A DNA stretch of 64,000 bases. Source: Candidatus Nanopelagicales bacterium. GTDB lineage: Bacteria; Actinomycetota; Actinomycetes; S36-B12. The notes beneath the pieces are model-generated. The model had not been told where the DNA came from, made no database searches, and saw only the letters and a program-made list of their open reading frames with translations. Shown here piece after piece: positions 16,856-27,699 of the stretch (position 1 is its first letter; the number at the start of each line of letters is the position of its first letter). Made by a program: the position numbers and the translations under genes. The stretch is taken from NCBI GenBank assembly GCA_030836325.1, contig JAURQC010000134.1, positions 1 to 64,000 of the forward strand. The letters run 5' to 3'.

Positions 16856-17551
16856 CTAGTTGAGTCCCGCCTCGACTCTGCGGACTATGCGTCGTGACCA
16901 CAAAGCCCCGATAACCGTGAGGCTCAGTGCAAGTCCACACGTGATCGCACCGGCGAGCGTGCCTGCAAACCACGCAAGCGGATCGGCTCCCAGGAGATAC
17001 GCCATGCCTACACCTACAACAGGCAGAAAGGCCAGTAGCCGGCCCGTCGCGCGAGGGGCCGCGAGTTCAGTGTCCAAGGTTGCCCGCAGTTCAATCTGCG
17101 ACTGCACACCCAGGGCAAGGCGCTCAATAGATAGCGCCAGTCCAGAACCCTGTGCCGCACTCACCCGCCAGCAAGCTGCCAACTGACGCAGGTAACTCGC
17201 TAACAGGCGATTGTCATGCGCGTCTCGAAGGAACCCCTCATCGATTGAGTCACCGAACCTGGCTGCAGCCAGCGCACGCGGCCACACCACCTGTTCACCC
17301 ACCGCGCGGGTCAATGCAGTGTGCGGAGCCGATCCCGATCGAAGTTCGGATGCTAAGGCCCGTAGGTCACGCGCGAAATCTTGCTGTGGGGTCGATCTGC
17401 GCTCACGCCTGCTACGCAGGAACCCCATGATCGAGTCGGGGCCATTCGCGTGAACGGTGCGCCCAAAAACGACGGTGATCCGATTAGGTCGAGGAATGAT
17501 CATGAATGTCGCGATCGCGAGAGCAACCGATCCGAGTAAGACGTTCACCAT
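16856..17551 (-). CDS. TadB-like inner-membrane pilus assembly protein
   Basis: A 231-residue protein with an N-terminal membrane helix, a type II secretion F domain (core near ACWRVSAAQGSGLALS), and two C-terminal membrane helices. It is the platform partner of TadC. The start overlaps the 3' end of tadA by 7 bases, consistent with coupled translation. It corresponds in position to Rv3658c. Confidence 0.86.
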   Translation of the reverse strand: MVNVLLGSVALAIATFMIIPRPNRITVVFGRTVHANGPDSIMGFLRSRRERRSTPQQDFARDLRALASELRSGSAPHTALTRAVGEQVVWPRALAAARFGDSIDEGFLRDAHDNRLLASYLRQLAACWRVSAAQGSGLALSIERLALGVQSQIELRATLDTELAAPRATGRLLAFLPVVGVGMAYLLGADPLAWFAGTLAGAITCGLALSLTVIGALWSRRIVRRVEAGLN

Positions 17552-18675
17552 GTACTTGGACGGGTCCGTGACTCACGGACGTACACCGGCGTCGTAGTAC
17601 ACAAGTGTCCATCGGAATTGATCGCGTGCACCCCGCTGATCACCCGAAGCCCCGTGTGGATTCGCTCAACGTGGACAACTGCATCCACAGCCGCCGCCAT
17701 CAGTGCGTGCATGGCATCTCGCGGGACACCCGCCATCAACCCGAGGGCTTCGATCCGCTTTGTCACGTCCGCCGGAGAGTTCGCATGCACAGTGCCGGAA
17801 CCACCCTGATGTCCGGTATTCAACGCCGTCAATAGATCGACTACCTCGACTCCTCGAACTTCGCCCACCACGATCCGGTCGGGTCTCATGCGAAGGGATT
17901 GCCTCACGAGATCCTGCAGAGTCACTAACCCAGCACCTTCCACATTGGCTGGCCGCGACTGCATTCGGACAACGTGAGGATGATCGGGTTGGAGCTCAGC
18001 GGTGTCTTCGACAATGACAATTCGCTCATCAGCGGGGACCGCACCGAGCAGTGCGCTCAAGACAGTTGTCTTTCCAGAGCCCGTCGAACCAGTAATCAGA
18101 AAGGACCGGCGTGAGTCGATCAGTTCGCGGACCAAACGCGCGCTGGCATCGTCGAGCGTCCCCGCCTCTTCCAGCGCCTCCAGGGAAAACCCACCCGCTT
18201 TAGGGATTCGAAGCGACAGGCAAGCACCATCGGTCGCGATCGGCTCAATGACGCAGTGCAGCCGGATCCCGTTTGGCAGCCGCGCATCCACAAAGGGTGC
18301 CGCCTCGTCAAGCCGCCGTCCTGCGCGCGACGCCAATCGCGCTGCGATCCGTCGAAGGTGCGATGGGTCGTTGAAGCAGCGCCCTCGATCTTCAAGACCA
18401 TCACCGGCGTCCACCCACACATGGCCATCGCCCGTAACCAGGACGTCGGTGACACTCTCGTCCTGCAGAAAGTCTTCGAGGGGACCTGCACCGAGCAATT
18501 CGTATTGAACCCGATCAACAACATCCATCAGACCGCGCTCGTCGAGCACGATTCCTTCATTGCGCAGGGCGCGAACAATGTTTGCCGCTGATGCATCCCT
18601 TCCCTGCTCCAACAAGCGAGTGCGCACACGATCGGCAATGGACAGCTCGGCTGTTGTGACAGAACTGAACGTCAT
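17545..18675 (-). CDS. tadA: TadA/CpaF-type pilus assembly ATPase
   Basis: A 376-residue secretion ATPase of the type II/IV family. The P-loop GSTGSGKT is at 196-203. It is followed by the Asp box (VIVEDTAELQ), the Walker B region (MRPDRIVVGEVRG) and the His box (GHQGGSGTVHANS). It powers assembly of Flp pili from the cytoplasmic face. Its ATG overlaps the stop of the upstream ssd-like gene by 4 bases. Confidence 0.93.
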   Translation of the reverse strand: MTFSSVTTAELSIADRVRTRLLEQGRDASAANIVRALRNEGIVLDERGLMDVVDRVQYELLGAGPLEDFLQDESVTDVLVTGDGHVWVDAGDGLEDRGRCFNDPSHLRRIAARLASRAGRRLDEAAPFVDARLPNGIRLHCVIEPIATDGACLSLRIPKAGGFSLEALEEAGTLDDASARLVRELIDSRRSFLITGSTGSGKTTVLSALLGAVPADERIVIVEDTAELQPDHPHVVRMQSRPANVEGAGLVTLQDLVRQSLRMRPDRIVVGEVRGVEVVDLLTALNTGHQGGSGTVHANSPADVTKRIEALGLMAGVPRDAMHALMAAAVDAVVHVERIHTGLRVISGVHAINSDGHLCTTTPVYVRESRTRPSTW

Positions 18676-19847
18676 GCCGCACGCACCGATGGACGATCAC
18701 CATTCATCACAATGTCAAGAACGGACTCGCACGCCGCGGCGTAAGTGCGCGGCAGTGCTGGGAGTTCACCCTCGTCCGCTCGTGAAGTCATCGACGGTAC
18801 GTGGGGAATAACTGCTGCAAGATCCACACCAAGGGCGTGTTCGATGTCTTCCCGAGCGATGCCACGGGGACTGCTGGCTTGGACGACCACCAGAGGCGAA
18901 ACCTTCCCCCTGAGCCAGGAAAAACGTCTCGCAGCGGCGGCCGTGGCGCGCACATGATCCCCAGCCAGCAGAACAGCACTGTGACTCGACCCGAGTATCG
19001 ATGCCAGAAATTCATCAGAGCAGCGAGAACAGTCGACAAACACATGGTCGTGGGAACGTCGACCAGCTGTGAGAACCGAAGACATCGTGGCGGTGTCGAT
19101 CCCCGCAGACGAGTGGCCTGCGACGTCGTCTTCCCTCGAGCAGGACAACACCGAGACATCACCAATTCGCAGTAGAGCAGCGTCGAGATGCCCAGCCGGA
19201 AGGTGGCCACTTACCTGGCGAAGGTCCGACCACCGCGCGCCGGTCATCTCCTCGGCACCTACTACGAGATCAAGACCGCCACCCCACGGGTCAGCATCAA
19301 CCACCAGGCTGCGACTCCCGCGACGATTCGCCGTCACCGCGAGATTTACGGTGAAAGTGGACGTCCCGACTCCCCCGCTACCCCCGAGTACGGCGGTGAC
19401 TCGACCATCGCGGATCGGCCCCTCGGCGCACTCGCGAAAAGACTCCACAAGCCAGCGCTCACCGTCGGGCAGCTCGACAACATGCTCAGCACCCACCTCG
19501 ACAGCAAAGCGCCACATGTCGCGCTGACGAGCAGTGTCGGCATCGCTCGTTTCGCCGTCACCTGAATCCACGACGACTACCCGCGCCCGCCTCCCGGGAA
19601 GATCCGTAGTACCTGTTATGTCGGAGCCGATGATCACCAAAGGCGCATCCAGCCAATGCCGCGCCGCGGTTGTCAGATCGGGTGCAACCTGCACCTCAAG
19701 GGCGACGGTCGACGCCAGGCGAACAACATCGTCAATGAGTCGAAGGGATGAGGAGATCACCAATGGGCGGCGACCATCAGGGCGGGCATCGGATGTAGTG
19801 ATTTGGTTCATGCCAACACTGTGCTGATCGGTCAACGCATCCGACAA
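18672..19847 (-). CDS. TadZ/CpaE-like protein (Ssd family) with altered P-loop
   Basis: A 391-residue MinD/ParA-superfamily protein, homologous in position to Ssd (Rv3660c), which affects septum formation and localises pilus machinery in relatives. An N-terminal receiver-like region is followed by the ATPase domain. The P-loop reads GGSGGVGTST: the Walker A lysine is missing, so ATP hydrolysis may be weak or absent. The start may be the ATG at 19847 or the one at 19811; neither has a clear ribosome binding site. It heads the pilus operon. Confidence 0.85.
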   Translation of the reverse strand: MSDALTDQHSVGMNQITTSDARPDGRRPLVISSSLRLIDDVVRLASTVALEVQVAPDLTTAARHWLDAPLVIIGSDITGTTDLPGRRARVVVVDSGDGETSDADTARQRDMWRFAVEVGAEHVVELPDGERWLVESFRECAEGPIRDGRVTAVLGGSGGVGTSTFTVNLAVTANRRGSRSLVVDADPWGGGLDLVVGAEEMTGARWSDLRQVSGHLPAGHLDAALLRIGDVSVLSCSREDDVAGHSSAGIDTATMSSVLTAGRRSHDHVFVDCSRCSDEFLASILGSSHSAVLLAGDHVRATAAAARRFSWLRGKVSPLVVVQASSPRGIAREDIEHALGVDLAAVIPHVPSMTSRADEGELPALPRTYAAACESVLDIVMNGDRPSVRAA

Positions 19848-19943
19848 GACTCAAGAGGCCCCCTGTGGATGAACGAGTAATCGCTGTGTATCAACACTCA
19901 TCTGATCTTTCACGGGGCTGGGATCTCGCGTTACGGTGATCAT

Positions 19944-20726
19944 GTGACATCGGCTGCATTCTTCGACCTCGACAAAACGATCCTTGCCAAGTCAAGTTCC
20001 TTCGCCTTCGCTAGACCGTTCTACCGCGGTGGACTGATCGGACGTTCGGACGTCGTTCGAAGTGCTTATGCCCAATTCGTGTTCCTTGCTTCCGGGGCAG
20101 ATCACGATCAAATGGAGACGATGCGGGAGTACATGTCTGCGCTTGTCACGGGTTGGGAGGTCGAGAAAGTCCAACAAATCGTTGCTGAGACGCTCGACGA
20201 GATCGTCGATCCGATGGTTTACGAGGAAGCGGTCGAACTCATCGAGGAGCATCGTGCGGCCGGCCGAGACATCATCATCATTTCTTCGTCGGGAACCGAT
20301 GTGGTCGAGCCGATCGGCGCACGACTGGGTGCCGACATCGCCATCGGAACGCAGGTAGCAATCGAAGATGGTCGCTACACCGGAGAGATCTTGTTCTACG
20401 CCTACGGTGAAGGCAAGGCAGAGGCGATGAGGACACTGGCTGCCGAACGCGGCTACGTCCTTGCCGACTGCTACGCGTACTCGGATTCGCAGACCGACCT
20501 ACCGATGCTCGAATCGGTGGGGCACCCGGTTGCCGTGAACCCGGATGCTGCTTTGCGCGCCGTGGCCATCGAGCGCGATTGGCCCATCCAGGACTTCGCC
20601 ACACCTGTCGAGATCCGCGAGCAGGTACAGCGCCGAAACGCGGTCGCCGCCGGAGCTGGCATGGCAATCGGCGCTGTGGCTCTGGGACTGACCTGGTACG
20701 CACGCCGTCGCGTCTCCCCCACCTAG
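19944..20726 (+). CDS. HAD-IB family phosphatase
   Basis: A 260-residue haloacid dehalogenase-type hydrolase. The nucleophile motif is DLDKT with Asp8 and Asp10. The motif II Ser lies in IISSSGTD and motif IV in YSDSQTDLP. The fold resembles SerB and phospholipid-linked phosphatases. A C-terminal hydrophobic helix followed by basic residues (about 235-258) may anchor it to the membrane. The start is GTG at 19944, divergent from the pilus operon. The same position in M. tuberculosis holds Rv3661. The substrate is unknown. Confidence 0.87.
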   Translation: MTSAAFFDLDKTILAKSSSFAFARPFYRGGLIGRSDVVRSAYAQFVFLASGADHDQMETMREYMSALVTGWEVEKVQQIVAETLDEIVDPMVYEEAVELIEEHRAAGRDIIIISSSGTDVVEPIGARLGADIAIGTQVAIEDGRYTGEILFYAYGEGKAEAMRTLAAERGYVLADCYAYSDSQTDLPMLESVGHPVAVNPDAALRAVAIERDWPIQDFATPVEIREQVQRRNAVAAGAGMAIGAVALGLTWYARRRVSPT

Positions 20727-20740
20727 GCCCACCGAAAGGC

Positions 20741-21496
20741 TTAGATGGCCTGCGCTCCGGCCTGCACAGACTGCAGGAACCACCCGAAGTAGCCCGGCAT
20801 GTCCCCGCTGGAGTAGGACTTGATCGCGCGCGCGCACGATGCGCGACCGATTCGCAGCATTCCAACCTCAGGAATCGAGAACAACGACGGATCCACACCG
20901 CGATCGGCGAGCACCAACCGGACGCTGGCTCGCGCGATGAGCCCCGAGCCCCACGCGAACGGTCGGGCGGCAAGCAATTCCGCGTGCACGATCCCGGCGA
21001 CCACCAGTGCGGATTCCTCACGAGCGTCGGTGACCAAATCACCCAGCAACGCCAAGCGGCCCGCGGCTTCACGAGCAGTGGGTGGGCTACCGAGATTCAG
21101 CGGATCGTCCGCCTGCTGACCTTCGGTCCGGGGCCTGCCCAACTCGTCGGGTGATGCGTGTTCGTGGGCAGTGATCGCGTGCATATGCGCGAGAACTTGG
21201 AGAGGAGCACGCGACCACATGTCGACCTGGTTGGGAACTTCCCCGGTAATCGCCTGCGCCGCAGCTAGCACCCGACCCATCGGGGAGTTGTCCACTACCG
21301 CAATATCCGCACCGTCCATCGCCGCTGACGCCTGCGCACCTTGGGCCCGCGACGCCGCTGTGCACTCACTCGCGGCGGACCGCACGTCACGACGCCACAG
21401 CAGGGCATCGATCGTTCCCCGCGCAGACTCGACTCCCTCGGCGACGCCCGGCATCTCGGCGAGACGCACGACGGCATCGCGCACGGAAGAAGTCAC
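20741..21496 (-). CDS. Fic-like protein with degraded catalytic motif (Rv3662c-type)
   Basis: A 251-residue protein of the family that sits between the HAD phosphatase and acetyl-CoA synthetase in actinobacteria. A segment at about residues 165-190 reads VHAELLAARPFAWGSGLIARA. This lines up with the Fic motif HPFx(D/E)GNGRxxR, but the catalytic His is Arg and GNGR is GSGL. AMPylation chemistry is therefore unlikely, and the fold assignment is my inference. Databases often call this family oxidoreductase without good reason. It may regulate, or bind nucleotide. Confidence 0.6.
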   Translation of the reverse strand: MTSSVRDAVVRLAEMPGVAEGVESARGTIDALLWRRDVRSAASECTAASRAQGAQASAAMDGADIAVVDNSPMGRVLAAAQAITGEVPNQVDMWSRAPLQVLAHMHAITAHEHASPDELGRPRTEGQQADDPLNLGSPPTAREAAGRLALLGDLVTDAREESALVVAGIVHAELLAARPFAWGSGLIARASVRLVLADRGVDPSLFSIPEVGMLRIGRASCARAIKSYSSGDMPGYFGWFLQSVQAGAQAI

Positions 21497-21601
21497 GGCG
21501 CCACGCTAGTGGGCCGCGTTGCCCCATTCGCCCCGCATCAAAGGGCCGGATTTGGTTTAGTTGAGACTCCACTGGCTCGTATATCCGCCGAAAGGACTGC
21601 C

Positions 21602-23569
<1,968 letters not shown>

Positions 23570-23660
23570 GATCAAGCTCGACTAGCGCCAAGGGCCCGAG
23601 TACCTGGTGGGTGGCACCTCACGAATCGTCAGGTCACCAAGCCACAGATAGTGTCGGGGC

Positions 23661-24986
23661 ATGGAGGAACACAAGGTCCTGACCCGTCCATCGCTGCGCG
23701 AACGCGGCTGGATCCTGTCGTACCTGCGCGACGAAACCGTGGGCGGCGTACTACTGATAATTGCCGCCGCAATCGCCCTCGTCTGGGTCAATTCCCCTTG
23801 GGGTGACAGCTACGTCAGCCTCGTCAACTACCAAGTCGGTATCCCCGCCCTGGGGATCGAACTCAGCCTCAGCGCTTGGGCTGCCGATGCGCTGTTGGCG
23901 ATCTTCTTCTTCGTCGTCGGCCTCGAACTCAAGCACGAGCTCGTGGTCGGATCCCTATCCAAGCCATCACAGGCGGCCGTTCCGGCCATCGCTGCTCTCG
24001 GCGGAATGGTGGTCCCCGCGGGCCTTTACTTAGTCATCAACTCCTCGATGGAAGGTGGCTCCACCACTGGTTGGGGCATTCCGATGGCGACCGACATTGC
24101 CTTCGCCCTAGCGGTACTCGCAGTGTTCGGGCGCAAGCTCCCTGTAGCGCTGCGAGCCTTCCTCCTCACGCTTGCCGTAGTCGATGATCTCGGGGCAATC
24201 GCCGTCATTGCGATCTTTTATTCCGAAAAGTTCTCGCTCCCGTGGTTCATTGCTGCGCTCGTGACCTTCGTCGCCTACGGGCTCGCGCAGCGCTTCCGGT
24301 GGAGCTCACCCTGGTTCTACGTCCCCATCGCGATCATCGCGTGGTACTTCACCTACAAGTCCGGCGTTCACGCGACGGTCGCTGGCGTTGTGCTCGGCCT
24401 ACTGACCCGCGTCAAAACCGATCCAGGCGAAGCGGAGTCCCCCGCAGATCGACTGGCCCATCGCATCCACCCAATCAGCGCCGGCATCGCGGTGCCGATC
24501 TTCGCTTTCATGGCAGCAGGAGTGGACCTGCGTTCCCTTGGCATCGTCGATGCCCTGACTGCTCCCGTTGCTCTCGGTGTTCTCGTGGGTCTCGTGATCG
24601 GAAAGCCAGTAGGCGTCCTGCTGTTCGCTTGGGTCACGGCCACCTTTACCCGCGCGTCGCTTGCAAAAGGAATCGCCTGGCGCGACGTCGGAGCCATCGG
24701 CATCCTGGCGGGTATCGGATTCACTGTGGCGCTGCTCATCGCCGAACTTGGCTACAAGGGCGACTACGAAACCCTCGAATCAGCGAAGGGAGCGATCCTG
24801 GCTGCTTCTTTGGTGGCTGCGATTCTTGCCGCGGCCGCGCTGACCCTTCGCGGTAAGCACTACGGAAAATTGGCGGAAATCGAGGACATCGACGCTAACA
24901 ACGACGGCATTCCGGACGTGTACCAAGACAGCCGGGATACGAATTCTGCCGGAACCAACGAGACGCCCGAGACTCCACAGCGCTAG
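23661..24986 (+). CDS. nhaA: NhaA-type Na+/H+ antiporter
   Basis: A 441-residue membrane protein with about 12 helices that exports Na+ in exchange for protons. The adjacent ion-binding aspartates are Asp175-Asp176 (VVDDLGAI), equivalent to Asp163-Asp164 of E. coli NhaA, and MATDIAF supplies the Asp133 equivalent. The last 40 residues form an acidic cytoplasmic tail (EDIDANNDGIPDV) that looks like a cation-binding loop. In M. tuberculosis the neighbouring acs region is conserved, but NhaA there is not universal. Confidence 0.93.
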   Translation: MEEHKVLTRPSLRERGWILSYLRDETVGGVLLIIAAAIALVWVNSPWGDSYVSLVNYQVGIPALGIELSLSAWAADALLAIFFFVVGLELKHELVVGSLSKPSQAAVPAIAALGGMVVPAGLYLVINSSMEGGSTTGWGIPMATDIAFALAVLAVFGRKLPVALRAFLLTLAVVDDLGAIAVIAIFYSEKFSLPWFIAALVTFVAYGLAQRFRWSSPWFYVPIAIIAWYFTYKSGVHATVAGVVLGLLTRVKTDPGEAESPADRLAHRIHPISAGIAVPIFAFMAAGVDLRSLGIVDALTAPVALGVLVGLVIGKPVGVLLFAWVTATFTRASLAKGIAWRDVGAIGILAGIGFTVALLIAELGYKGDYETLESAKGAILAASLVAAILAAAALTLRGKHYGKLAEIEDIDANNDGIPDVYQDSRDTNSAGTNETPETPQR

Positions 24987-25044
24987 CCTGACGACACGCA
25001 ACGCCGTCGACCCAGACGCACGCTCAACGACGCACGGAGGAACC

Positions 25045-25446
25045 ATGGCCGATCAACCAAGCCTGGGGACTCTGGTCTCCAACGTCGTGCGTGACGCCAA
25101 ACAGTTGCTCAATGCTCAGGTCGCGCTCACGAAAACAGAGGCACAGCAGGCAGGTCAACAGATAGCCGTCGTCTCGGTGTTCGGGATCATCGCGCTGGCT
25201 GGACTGTCGATGGCCGGACTCTTTGGCCTCATCGCTCTCGCTTTCGGGATCGCAGCACTAGGACTACCTGTCTGGGCCGGGTTCCTCATCGTTACGGGAA
25301 TTCTCCTGCTGGCCGCTGTCATCGCCGGCCTGGTCGCCAAAGTGCGCTCAGGAAAGATCACCGGACTCAGCGTTGCCCAGACCGAATGGAAGGCGACGAC
25401 CGATGCGGTGTCGCAAGCCATGGGTAAACCGGCCATCGGCGAGTAG
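25045..25446 (+). CDS. Actinobacterial holin-X-like (DUF1469) membrane protein
   Basis: A 133-residue protein with two or three membrane helices (about 46-70 and 77-105) between amphipathic ends. It matches the 'phage holin family/Actinobacterial Holin-X' group, which is chromosomal and has no proven lytic role. GGAGG five bases before the ATG is a strong ribosome binding site. It lies between nhaA and the DUF309 gene and may affect the envelope. No phage genes are nearby. Confidence 0.8.
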   Translation: MADQPSLGTLVSNVVRDAKQLLNAQVALTKTEAQQAGQQIAVVSVFGIIALAGLSMAGLFGLIALAFGIAALGLPVWAGFLIVTGILLLAAVIAGLVAKVRSGKITGLSVAQTEWKATTDAVSQAMGKPAIGE

Positions 25447-25472
25447 GACCCAACCGACCACGCCATCGGGAC

Positions 25473-25868
25473 GTGTCAGCCTCAAGCGAGCGACCCCGTG
25501 ATCGCCTCGGCCGCCCTCTGCCCGTGGGGGACTCCCGGGCCTTTCCCACCGTTTCCGACCGGGACTTTGTTGATGCCGAGCAAGCGTGGACGGAGGCCAT
25601 CGGCTTCCTGGCACAAGGGCTTCCCTTCCACGCTCACGAAGTTTTCGAACAGCGTTGGAAGTGCGCTCCGGACAATGAGCGCGAGGCCTGGCAGGCACTC
25701 GCTCAATGGGGTGCTGCGCTCACCCACGAAGCGCGTGGCAACCCCGTGGGCGCGGCACGAGTCGCCACCAGAGCAGCAGACCTACTCCAACGCGCCGTTC
25801 AAGCCGAATCGATACCCGCTGTCATCGATATTGACCGCGTTCGAGTCTCCCTAGCGCAACTCACATGA
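25473..25868 (+). CDS. DUF309 domain protein
   Basis: A 131-residue helical protein with the DUF309 signature FHAHEVFEQRWK (residues about 50-61), conserved His and Glu included. The function of the family is not established. The start is GTG at 25473. Its 3' end overlaps the convergent marP-like gene by 18 bases, both reading frames being clearly coding. Confidence 0.8.
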   Translation: MSASSERPRDRLGRPLPVGDSRAFPTVSDRDFVDAEQAWTEAIGFLAQGLPFHAHEVFEQRWKCAPDNEREAWQALAQWGAALTHEARGNPVGAARVATRAADLLQRAVQAESIPAVIDIDRVRVSLAQLT

Positions 25869-27041
25869 GCCGTTCGGTACGCGGGAATCGGCTGGTCCGG
25901 CAGCGCGCAGTGCTTCGCGGATCTCTGCAGTTGTAAGCGCGTAGGCCGCATCCTGCTCATCCACACCGGCAGCGAAAACCATTCCGAAAACTTCTCCAAA
26001 CTCATCGGTTAAGGGTCCTCCAGAGTTCCCCTGTTCCACGCTGCCCCGAAGGACATACACATCGCGCTCGACACCGGGATCTCCGTAGATGGACTCTCCC
26101 CGCGCATCGACTCGAGTTCGCACCCGGACCGACTGGGCTTCAAATCTCTCTCCCCGTGGAAATCCGGTAACAACCGCCGACTGGCCCGACTCCAAGCTCG
26201 TTTGCGCGAGCCGAACGGGCCGGGCATTCAAGCCCTGCGTGCGAACCAATGCGATATCCGTGTTGGGATCGAAGTAAACGACGCGGGCGCGTTGTGCGGT
26301 TTGCCGAGGACGAACGCGAACGACGAGATCCTCGACTCCAGCGACAACATGCGCGTTGGTCACAATCAACTCGGGCTCGATTGCGAAGCCCGATCCGGTG
26401 ACGATTGTTTCGCAGGCGTCCGCGCTTCCTCGCAATCGAACATTGGAGTCGCGGATGACGTCGACTGCAGCCTGCGCCGGCTCCGGAATAGGCGCATCGA
26501 CTTCCGTTCCCGGGATCGGCGCTAGCCCCGCGAAGACGCGCGGCACGGCAGTCTCACCGACAAGATCGCGTAACCCGTCGAACGCAGAACGCGCAGCTTC
26601 GGGCAGCAGTCGGTCCGTGGTGGTCAAGACGATCGACTGATTAACCTGTCTGGTCACATCACTGCGAGGCAAAAACGCAACCACGCTCGCAACAACCCAG
26701 GCCACCAGTGCTAGAGCGAGAACATTCAGAGCAGCGCCACCAAGGTTGTCGACGAATCGCACCGGTCGCCAGGTCATCGAGGCCCGTAGGCGTCTACCCA
26801 GGATTGACAAGAGCGCCTGCCCAACGACCGCACTGACGAGGACTCCAATCGCAACGAGAACAATCCGCAACGGACTGGACTCCACGAGCCGCTCGACGAG
26901 GTCAGGAAGCCAAAGGACCGCGAGCAATCCGCCACCGAGGAATCCAAGGAAGGACAGCGCGCCTGCGACGAATCCCTGCCTCCACCCCACGAGCGCGAAG
27001 ACAACGAGAGCTCCGACCATCAGCCAATCGACGGGGTTCAT
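25851..27041 (-). CDS. marP: MarP-like membrane serine protease (CvpA plus trypsin domains)
   Basis: A 396-residue protein. The N-terminal CvpA-like region has four membrane helices (about 5-135), followed by a periplasmic chymotrypsin-type protease. The catalytic triad is visible: His231 (TNAHVV), Asp262 (NTDIAL) and Ser340 (GNSGGP), very close to His235/Asp264/Ser343 of M. tuberculosis MarP (Rv3671c). MarP protects against acid and oxidative stress by activating a peptidoglycan hydrolase. I chose the ATG at 27041, one base after the NUDIX stop. The five-gene run nth-tlpA-nudix-marP matches Rv3674c-Rv3671c. Confidence 0.93.
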   Translation of the reverse strand: MNPVDWLMVGALVVFALVGWRQGFVAGALSFLGFLGGGLLAVLWLPDLVERLVESSPLRIVLVAIGVLVSAVVGQALLSILGRRLRASMTWRPVRFVDNLGGAALNVLALALVAWVVASVVAFLPRSDVTRQVNQSIVLTTTDRLLPEAARSAFDGLRDLVGETAVPRVFAGLAPIPGTEVDAPIPEPAQAAVDVIRDSNVRLRGSADACETIVTGSGFAIEPELIVTNAHVVAGVEDLVVRVRPRQTAQRARVVYFDPNTDIALVRTQGLNARPVRLAQTSLESGQSAVVTGFPRGERFEAQSVRVRTRVDARGESIYGDPGVERDVYVLRGSVEQGNSGGPLTDEFGEVFGMVFAAGVDEQDAAYALTTAEIREALRAAGPADSRVPNGSCELR

Positions 27042-27042
27042 G

Positions 27043-27699
27043 TCATCTCTCGATCCGCACCGTGCGTGAGGAGTCCCATTCGCGTGACCAGCCGGCGTAG
27101 TCAAGGATCCCGGCAAGCACGCCCGCGGTGAAACCCCACACGAGCATGTCGTTTACCAAGAAGCCGGGACCGCGATAGCCGGACGGATGCAGAGCTGTAC
27201 AGCGATTGGCAGGATTCACGAGATCATTTACGGCGACTCGCTCCACCCGCGAGACCTCAGATGTGTCTTGGACAGCAACCTCTGAGGGTTCGTGCCACCA
27301 ACCCAAGACCGGTGAGACCACAAAGTCGCTCACCGGCACCCATAAGTCGGGGAGCCCACCGAAGATGGTGATCCCACCGACATCGACACCCGTCTCCTCC
27401 TGCGCCTCGCGCAAGGCCGTCGAGGTCGCATCTGCGTCGATCGCCTCGGCAACACCGCCAGGAAAAGCCGGCTGTCCAGAGTGCGCGTCCGATCCTCGGG
27501 CTCGCTCGATTAGGAGCACATCGGGGCCGTCACCAAAAAGCACGAGCACGGCAGCGTGACGACCGCTTCCCTCAACAGGCACAAAGCGGGTGACATCACC
27601 GGAGTTGACGGTCGGCAGGGCGCTAGCAAGCGGCGTCAACCACGTCGGGATCCGGGCAGTGGCCTCATCGTCTCGGTAGCCCAGCGTTCGCCACGTCAT
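27043..27699 (-). CDS. NUDIX hydrolase, CoA-pyrophosphatase type
   Basis: A 218-residue hydrolase. The Nudix box is GGVAEAID...ALREAQEETGV, with the acidic residues for metal binding intact. The upstream sequence resembles the NudL/CoA pyrophosphatase branch (LIERARGSDAHSGQPAFPGG), which degrades CoA or oxidised CoA. The gene overlaps the preceding tlpA-like stop by 4 bases and ends one base before marP, so all are cotranscribed. Confidence 0.88.
   Translation of the reverse strand: MTWRTLGYRDDEATARIPTWLTPLASALPTVNSGDVTRFVPVEGSGRHAAVLVLFGDGPDVLLIERARGSDAHSGQPAFPGGVAEAIDADATSTALREAQEETGVDVGGITIFGGLPDLWVPVSDFVVSPVLGWWHEPSEVAVQDTSEVSRVERVAVNDLVNPANRCTALHPSGYRGPGFLVNDMLVWGFTAGVLAGILDYAGWSREWDSSRTVRIER

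Noticed and set aside
20278..21072. A 264-codon minus-strand frame across the HAD and Fic-like genes
   Set aside because: Arg/Ser/Pro-rich composition of a shadow frame; it overlaps two genes with real families.
25045..25446. Prophage remnant suggested by the holin-like gene
   Set aside because: No other phage gene nearby, and the holin-X family is chromosomal in actinobacteria.
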